Assembly: GCA_017311315.1 (NCBI GenBank)
Contig: CM029650.1
Span: forward strand, 11,226,253-11,290,252
DNA length: 64,000 bases
Direction: 5' to 3'
Source: Dendrocalamus latiflorus
Taxonomy: Eukaryota; Streptophyta; Magnoliopsida; Poales; Poaceae
The first letter of the stretch is position 1, and each line of letters starts with the position of its first letter. Shown here one piece after another: positions 57,708 through 64,000 of this stretch. The notes below the pieces were generated by a model, which saw nothing but the letters and a program-made list of their open reading frames with translations, had not been told where the DNA came from and ran no database searches. Made by a program: the position numbers and the translations under genes.

Positions 57708-59005
57708 TCACAACAGTCCATAAGGACAAACCACCCCAAACTCTCCCCGCAGAGCTGAAAACCTAGAGCTATCCAAAGGCTTGGTGAAGATATCAGCCAA
57801 CTGGTGGTCACTCTCCACAAACTGGAGCACGATGTCACCCTTCTCTACATGGTCTCTAAGGAAGTGATAGTGAATATCGATATGCTTGGTCCGAAAATGC
57901 TGCACTGGGTTCTTAGCAATATTAATCGCAGAAGTGTTATGACAAAAGTGTGAAACACTATCTATGACTAACCCAAAGTCCCGCAGGGTCGAGGCCATCC
58001 AAAGCACATGGCTACAACAACTAGCTGCAGCAACGTACTCGGCCTCTGCGGTGGACTGTGCAACACCGGACTGCTTCCTCGAAGACCAGGAAACTAGAGA
58101 GGTGCCAATGAACTGGAACGTGCCCGAAGTGCTCTTCCTATCTATCCTACAGCCGGCAAAGTCTGCATCCGAGAAGGCTCTCAAGGAAAGACAGGAAGAG
58201 GAAGAGTACCAGATACCATAGTCAATGGTAGCTCGAAGGTACCGAAGAATGCGTTTAACCGCCTGGCGGTGAGATACGCGAGGAGAAGCCTGAAACCGAG
58301 CACAAAGACACACAGCGAAGTGTATGTCCGGTCTCGAGGCAGTGAGGTACAAGAGGGAGCCGATCATACTACGATACTCCTTTTGATCAACTGGCTCGCC
58401 ATCCTCATCTGGGTCGAGTGAAGCTGAGGTAGCCATCGGAGTGGACACCGACTTACCATCACTCATATCAAAGCGCTTCAGGAGGTCTCGAGTGTACTTG
58501 TCCTGATGCAAGAAGGTACCCTCCCGAGTCTGCTTGATTTGGAAGCCAAGGAAGAAGCTCAACACGCCCATCATGCTCATCTCAAACTCCGAGCTCATGA
58601 CATCGGAAAACTAGGAAACGAAAGCATGCGAGGAGCCGCCAAAGATGATGTCATCCACATAAATCTGGACGAGCAGAATATCAGTGCCATGCCGGCGAAT
58701 GAACAAGGTCTTATCTACCTTACCCATCTCAAAACCATGACTCAACAGATAGGACTTAAGCCTCTCATACCAAGCTCTAGGGGCCTGCTTAAGTCCATAC
58801 AAAGATTTAGAAAGCTTTAAGACATGGTTAGGGTATTTGGGGTTCTCGAAACCAGGAGGCTGTCTGACATAGACTTCTTCCTCAATGAAACCATTAAGGA
58901 AGGCACTCTTTACGTCCATCTGGTAAAGCTTAAAACCCTTAGAAGTTGCAAAGGCAAGCAGAATTCTAATGGCTTCAAGTCTGGCTACAGGGGCAAAGGT
59001 CTCCT
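57708..59005 (-). pseudogene. Copia reverse transcriptase and RNase H, element A
   Basis: The RT begins abruptly at EETFAPVARLEAIRILLAFA and includes KLYQMDVKSAFLNG, SLYGLKQAPRAWYERLKSYL and the catalytic YVDDIIFG. A TAG at about 58608-58610 interrupts the frame (expected Gln). RNase H follows with AFSDADFAGCRIDRKSTSG and STAEAEYVA, but the third catalytic acidic position reads FCHNTSAI (codon at 57939-57941), where element B has FCDNTSAI. Three lesions (5' truncation, stop, active-site Asp to His) mean it is inactive. Confidence 0.85.
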
Positions 59006-59441
59006 CCGTTTCGCCCCTCCTGCACCTTCCGGGAAGCTTCCGCGCTCCTTGTCGTCCAAGCCTCGCAACCACCTCGAGTCCACGTCGTCTTCGACACATC
59101 CCGACCGTTCTGACCTCAGCGCCACCTGCGCCTAGTCCGGTCCACGTGTCTAGCCACGACTCTGCTCGACGTCCTGCAGTCACACAGACAAGAAACACGT
59201 CAAATAGCACCGCTCGATACATGAAAGCGTAAATATCATCATACTTACCACATATAAAGTCCAAACCTGTCGAATCATCGGAATATGCATCCTAATCCTA
59301 TACGACCAAGTTTGACCAAGTCCGACCGAGCCCGTTGCACCGCGCAACGACATGGTCCGACCACACAATCCAAACTCGACTATCCTAAACCTTTATCAAT
59401 TACTCATCACTCACATGGAGTCACGACCACATGGTCTCTCA
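59006..59441 (-). repeat. Truncated 5' LTR of copia element A (436 bp)
   Basis: It matches the high-coordinate part of the 3' LTR (about 55555-55991) with few substitutions. Its inner end is joined directly to reverse transcriptase coding sequence, so the deletion removed the rest of the LTR plus leader, gag, protease and integrase. Confidence 0.8.
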
Positions 59442-59741
59442 CACATAAAGGCGAAGGCATGGGTTAGGCTGGCCATCGAGGCGATGCCTACGAGGCGGGC
59501 GGCAGAGTCCCACACCAAAGTCGTGGCCATCCCATCATGGTTGTGCCTCTGATGTGTGTGGCACGTAGAGGTGGATGCGTGGGTTGGGCCAGTCGTCAAG
59601 GCGACGCCTACAAGGTAGGCGGCGGAGTTCCACGCCAAAGTCATAGCTGTCCCATCAATGTCATGGCTCTGACATGGGCGGCACGTAGAGGTAGAACCAT
59701 GGGTCGGGCTGGCCATCGAGGTGATGCCTACGAGGTAAACA
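59442..59741. repeat. 120-bp minisatellite, right part (about 2.5 copies)
   Basis: Continuation of the array at 53600-53963 after the inserted element A; it is again interrupted at AAACA by copia element B. Confidence 0.8.
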
Positions 59742-61557
59742 TGTTGGACCGAAATGGCGACAGAGGGGGGTGAATGTCGATCTTCTAAATCTTAGCCCCA
59801 AAAGAAACCACACTTATACTTCTTCTCTAATAGCTATGGAAGCTATAAAGAAAGAAGATATGCACTACTGGAAATCACAGCAATAAGGATAAACCAGATC
59901 CGGAAAAAGACAGTCAAGAAAAATAATTTCAAAGCAAGTCAGACTGCAAGCGGTAGTACCACTGAGACGAGCGGTAGTACCGCTGGGGGTAGTACCGCTA
60001 TGCCGAGCGGTAGTACCTCTTGCCGGAGACGTTCGGACCGTCCGAACGTTTCATCGCTGCCGATCGGACCGGTCCGAACATGGGCGGTAGTACCGCTGAG
60101 CCGAGCAGTAGTACCTCTCCAGGAGCGGTAGTACCGCACGAAGAAATTCAGTAAACATGATTTTCAGAAATCTGAGAAATTCACAAGGATTCTTGGATTC
60201 TTGGCTTGGGAAGCTTTGAGAATACCTAGGGAATACACCCAGAAGAATAAGCCAAGAGCCAAAAACAAGAATCCACTAGAAAATGAAAAGGATTTCAAAT
60301 TCATGCCCAAAACCGAAAATATTCAGAGAGCTGCGCAAAAACTCAAATTCCCGTTTCATCTTTGATCATTTGGCTATGAAACTTTGAGGATAGGTTAGCA
60401 ATAGCCTCTGGACCTCTCATGCCAGGTTTCACGCCATCTCGTGAAGGGAAATGAAAATAGCACCAAACCCTAGAAAGGCAAAAGCATGAACAGAGTAAGC
60501 CCAAAAGACAAAACTGAAAATAAACTTGGTTTGCTCTTGGGATTAACTAGCCAAATGGCTTTTGAGCATCTCCCATGTCATAGTAACCCATTTTGGGCCT
60601 TCCCAGCAAGCAAGAACTTCAAAACACAAAAAGAGGAAAATCACCCAAAAGAGCAAACGAAGGAAGAACAGAGAGCACGGGAGAAAACTTCAGATTTCCA
60701 TTCATTGAAGCAAAAGGATTACAGAGGAGTCCCGATACGCATGGACATTAGAATAAGAGGAATGATTACAAGACTCTCAATCCACCTCCTTACTCTCCCT
60801 CTCCATCCTCAAGATCACCAAGAGCTTCACATGCTTCTTGGGAGGAACACACACAGAGAGGTCTCACATTGAGGACATCGAAGGAGACAACTCACTCAGC
60901 CTCTCCTGCTCTCCCAACAACTAAAGAGCAAAGGGGAAACAACCTCCCAAAGCCTCTTTTGACTCAAGAAACCCTAACTCTCTCCCAAAGCCATGTTGAG
61001 GGCATGCAGCCCCTCCACCTATTTATAGCCTTGGCTAACGGGTCTTCAACCCGTTACGCCTGCTATACCCGAACGGAACCGTCTCCCACTTGTGCAGCCT
61101 CGCGAAATTCCCGATTCGCCCCTCCTGCACCTTCCGAGAAGCTTCCGCGTTCCTTGCCTGGCACGCCTCGCAACCACCTCGAGTCCACGTCGTGTTCGAC
61201 ACCTCCTGACTGTTCTGACCTCAGCGCCACCTGCGCCTAGTCCAGTCCTCCGTGTCTCACCACGACTCCGTCTCGACGTCCTGCAGTCACACAGACAAGA
61301 AACACGTCAAATAGCACCGCTCGATACATGAAAGCGCAAATATCATAAACACATCATGCTTACCCATGATGAAGTCCAAACCTGTCGAATCAAAGGAGTA
61401 TGCATTCTAAAACCATACGACTAAGTTTGACCAAGTCCGACTGAGTCCATTGCATCACACAACGACATGGTCCGAACCACCCAAACCAAACTCGACTCTC
61501 ATAAACCGATGTCAATTACTCATCATACACACAGGATGACCTCCACATGGTCTCTCA
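59742..61557 (-). repeat. 3' LTR of copia element B (1816 bp)
   Basis: On the minus strand it starts TGAGAGACCATGTGG and ends CGGTCCAACA. The repeat patch (59945-60135) consists of GCGGTAGTACCGC palindromes. The rest aligns with the other three LTRs of the family in the window. Confidence 0.85.
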
Positions 61558-63261
61558 ATCTCCCCCTTGATGAGTATATTGACAAACCCAGAAAAAGCAA
61601 GAAGTTGAGTTTGAGTTTGAAGAATCCAACATGATCCAAAGAAAGAAAATGAAACTAATGACCATGTCGACAGAAAGAACACTAGAGCAACAACTGAAAG
61701 AGCAAATTGTTCTCCAAAGCTCTAAACTGTTCCCAATAGACTTTTTCTCCTTTATACTCCCCTTTTGGCAATAAACACATCAAGATACAAAAGAGAGAAT
61801 ATGACATGTCAATGGATGAAAATGGCTGAAGTTTGTATAAAGCATTTAGAGCCATGAGAATTATCCATAATGACCATAATGAACTACACCAAGCAATAAC
61901 TCAATAAAAGGTTATCTAGATCATGACAAGATATGTATATCCTAGCTAGAGCACATAGATGACGATCTGAAATGTAGTGTATTATGAGCATGTCAAGTCA
62001 TCAAAAAGCCAAGTCTAGCTAGAGATTTCCAAGGATGATGCAGGCTATGTCAGTAAGCTAAGCGGAATAAGGAAGCTAATATTGAGTCCAAATAGAGTGC
62101 TATAAGCTCAAGATTGAAACATTGGTTAAGTACTTGGTTCTTTTGTAGCTTAAGCAAAGTCAACACATAAAACATTGTCTTTTTAAAGCTTATGGTTGTT
62201 TCCAACCCAATTTTTTTTGTTATGTGCTAGATCTCAAGACTTATGCGACTACTTCAAGTAAGAAGCTTAAGAAGATAGTCTAGGTCATCCAAAACTCTCC
62301 CTGAGTTCATGCCTAGTGCAATGGCAAGCTGTCTCATGAGAAAGAATTGGTGAAATCAGTTTTTTCGCACAAAAGAGATCGTTTTGCTTTTTAAACATGT
62401 TGAACTAACTTATGCATCATCAAGAACTAATATAGCTCAAACTAAGGCTCAATAGAGATTCAACGCTCAGCTTAGCCTACTTGACATGACATGGATCATA
62501 AAAGGATCGCTCAAGAAAGACTAGACTCAAATGCTAGCATGACAAGTTTTAATTCAAATTGAGCAATTTTAATTAACTTATCATGCCAAAAGCTAGTCTA
62601 CACATATGAAGTCATGATAAATCTAACATATAAGCACAAGTCATGGCAAGGTGTAAAGAATTGTAAACATGTCATAATAGGATAATAATCAAGGCTCAAT
62701 GTAGTTATATTACAATGCGAAATGCTAAAATGCAAGAAAATCCAGCTCCCCCTCAACATGAGATGCAACTTTTAGTTCAAGTTGAGTTAAGTCAATATTA
62801 AGCTCCAGAAGCTCCCAAATGAACTCCCCCTGAACCAAAGCAATAAATCGAGAAGCTGGGAAAGAAAACAGCAAACAGGCAGTCCTTAAAGCATAGAAAA
62901 GATATAGAGACAACTATGGCTCAGACTGACTCTTGTCTACCCCATATGACTCTAAGACTATTAGCCGGTAATCTAGCACACTAAGGAGCAAACACGTACC
63001 CTGTCTACCCAAGGGTGGCCCGACCCTTGCTAGAACCTACAAGTAGTGAGTGGGCTCAACCTAGTGACAAGAGAGAAGCGGCTAATAGAGCAGAATCCTA
63101 GATCACAAGATGAGAGTAAGACGTCTAAACGACTAGACAAGAAGATCACTCTAACCTATGCTAGAAGGACTAAACCCGATGCACCCCAAGTGCAAAGCAA
63201 CAGAAATGAGACAGAAGCATAATCAATATAGTAAAGCAGTAAAGCCCAAAGCTCCCCCTCA
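61558..63261 (-). other. Non-coding spacer between RNase H and 3' LTR, element B
   Basis: Collinear with 55992-57707. No ORF above about 60 codons with recognisable homology. Confidence 0.7.
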
Positions 63262-64000
63262 CTACAGTCCATAAGGACAAACCACCCCAAGCTCTCCCCG
63301 CAGAGCTGAAAACCTCGAACTATCCAATGGCTTGGTGAAGATATTAGCCAACTGGTGGTCACTCTCCACAAACTGGAGCACGATGTCACCCTTCTCTACA
63401 TGGTCTCTAAGGAAGTGGTATCGGATATCAATGTGCTTGGTCCGAGAATGCTGCACTGGGTTCTTAGCAATGTTAATCGCAGAAGTGTTATCACAAAAGA
63501 GTGGAACACTGTCGATAACTAACCCAAAGTCCCGCAGGGTCGAGACCATCCAAAGTACCTGGCTACAGCAACTGGCTGTAGCAACGTACTCGGCCTCTGC
63601 GGTGGACTGTGCAACACCGGACTGCTTCCTCGAAGACCAAGAAATGAGAGAAGTGCCAATAAATTGGCAGGTGCCAGAAGTGCTCTTCCTGTCTATCCTA
63701 CAGCCGGCAAAGTCTGCATCCGAGAAGGCTCTCAAGGAAAGACAGGATGAGGAAGAGTACCAGATACCATAGTCAATGGTAGCTCGAAGGTACCGAAAGA
63801 TGCGCTTCACCGCCTGGCGGTGAGATACGCGAGGAGAAGCCTGAAAACGAGCACACAGACACACGGAGAAGTGTATGTCTGGTCTCGAGGCAGTGAGGTA
63901 CAAGAGGGAGCCGATCATACTTTGATACTCCTTCTGATCAACTGGCTCGCCATTCTGATCTGGGTCAAGAGTGGAAGAAGACGCCATAGGAGTCGACACT
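63262..64000 (-). CDS. Copia RT end and RNase H, element B, partial
   Basis: This is an open minus-strand frame of 245 residues entering from beyond the window. It includes YQSMIGSLLYLTASRPDIHF (RT/RNase H connection), AFSDADFAGCRIDRKSTSG, STAEAEYVA and FCDNTSAI, so the three acidic RNase H positions are present. TKHIDIRYHFLRDHV and DHQLANIFTKPLD are the usual copia pol C-terminus. No lesion is visible in this part. The protein would degrade the RNA of RNA/DNA hybrids during reverse transcription in virus-like particles. Confidence 0.85.
   Translation of the reverse strand, partial: VSTPMASSSTLDPDQNGEPVDQKEYQSMIGSLLYLTASRPDIHFSVCLCARFQASPRVSHRQAVKRIFRYLRATIDYGIWYSSSSCLSLRAFSDADFAGCRIDRKSTSGTCQFIGTSLISWSSRKQSGVAQSTAEAEYVATASCCSQVLWMVSTLRDFGLVIDSVPLFCDNTSAINIAKNPVQHSRTKHIDIRYHFLRDHVEKGDIVLQFVESDHQLANIFTKPLDSSRFSALRGELGVVCPYGL

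Larger units (their letters stand above)
53964..59441 (-). mobile_element. SIRE-like copia retrotransposon A, internally deleted
   Basis: Flanked by the exact 5-bp duplication CACAT (53959-53963 and 59442-59446). On the minus strand: truncated 5' LTR (59006-59441), then immediately reverse transcriptase and RNase H (57708-59005), about 1.7 kb of non-coding DNA, a polypurine tract and a complete 3' LTR (53964-55991). Gag, protease, integrase and the RT N-terminus are missing, together with most of the 5' LTR and any primer site. A SIRE/Maximus-type lineage is suggested by the RT sequence, the 2-kb LTR and the long spacer after RNase H; this is tentative. Confidence 0.8.
59742..64000 (-). mobile_element. 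SIRE-like copia retrotransposon B, partial (runs off the window)
   Basis: The 3' LTR (59742-61557) is followed on the + strand by the polypurine tract complement (61558-61572), a 1.7-kb spacer and an open RNase H reading to the window end. The preceding bases AAACA (59737-59741) should recur beyond the other end. It is related to element A but has its own LTR repeat patch, so it inserted separately. Confidence 0.8.

Noticed and set aside
57964..58820. Plus-strand ORFs over the copia polymerase regions (also 63332-63772)
   Set aside because: Antisense shadows of the real reverse transcriptase and RNase H frames.

Overview
The window looks like a transposon-rich nuclear region of a grass (Poaceae). 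The evidence is spliced plant genes with short GT-AG introns, long nested LTR retrotransposons with 5-bp target duplications, hAT- and Tourist-type elements, a plant L1 LINE with a C-terminal zf-RVT domain, and an antisense accessory gene of the kind reported in grass Ty3/gypsy Tat elements. No prokaryotic, organellar or CRISPR signal was seen. The species cannot be named from sequence alone.

Layout. (1) 1-9784, + strand: the 3' part of a MOM1-like gene (transcriptional silencing factor), apparently intact. One of its introns (2608-7530) holds a deleted Ty1/copia element (2812-7024, TSD TATAA), which itself carries a hAT-type element (3508-4493). (2) 9785-20089: gene-poor DNA with a 1.2-kb hAT element (10786-11972) and a full-length L1 LINE (13161-20074, 15-bp TSD) whose two ORFs carry a few frameshifts and stops. 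(3) 20090-24600: gene-poor DNA with a Tourist MITE, TGAAAC-rich repetitive DNA and a 1.8-kb solo LTR. (4) 24641-52830, - strand: an exploded prolyl-tRNA synthetase pseudogene. Six recognisable exons lie in the correct order, but several exons are missing, there are small frameshifting deletions, one exon is split by a hAT MITE, and one gap of about 20 kb is filled with retrotransposons. (5) Inside that gap: a 3.5-kb LTR-derived inverted repeat (34037-37552), then a decayed Transposase_28 ('putative gypsy type transposon') gene on the + strand (39996-49698). That gene is split by two solo LTRs (41153-46143 and 47237-49170). It is followed by 46-bp and 42-bp minisatellites and a minus-strand gypsy protease/RT scrap. 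This arrangement fits a rearranged Tat-lineage (Grande/RIRE2-like) element with its antisense accessory ORF. (6) 53109-64000: 67-bp and 120-bp minisatellites interrupted by two minus-strand copia elements of the same SIRE/Maximus-like family (53964-59441, internally deleted; and 59742 to beyond the window end).

The most unusual observations are these. Four related copia LTRs each carry, at the same place near the LTR end, a repeat-rich patch with a completely different short motif, three of them palindromic or inverted. An LTR is arranged as a 763-bp-arm palindrome inside an intron. An antisense accessory retrotransposon gene has its own introns, TATA box and G-box, and its reading frame closes up across a nested solo LTR. 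A copia element sits inside a gene whose product silences transposons.

All calls rest on reading translations and ends by eye. Family names without a visible hallmark motif are tentative.
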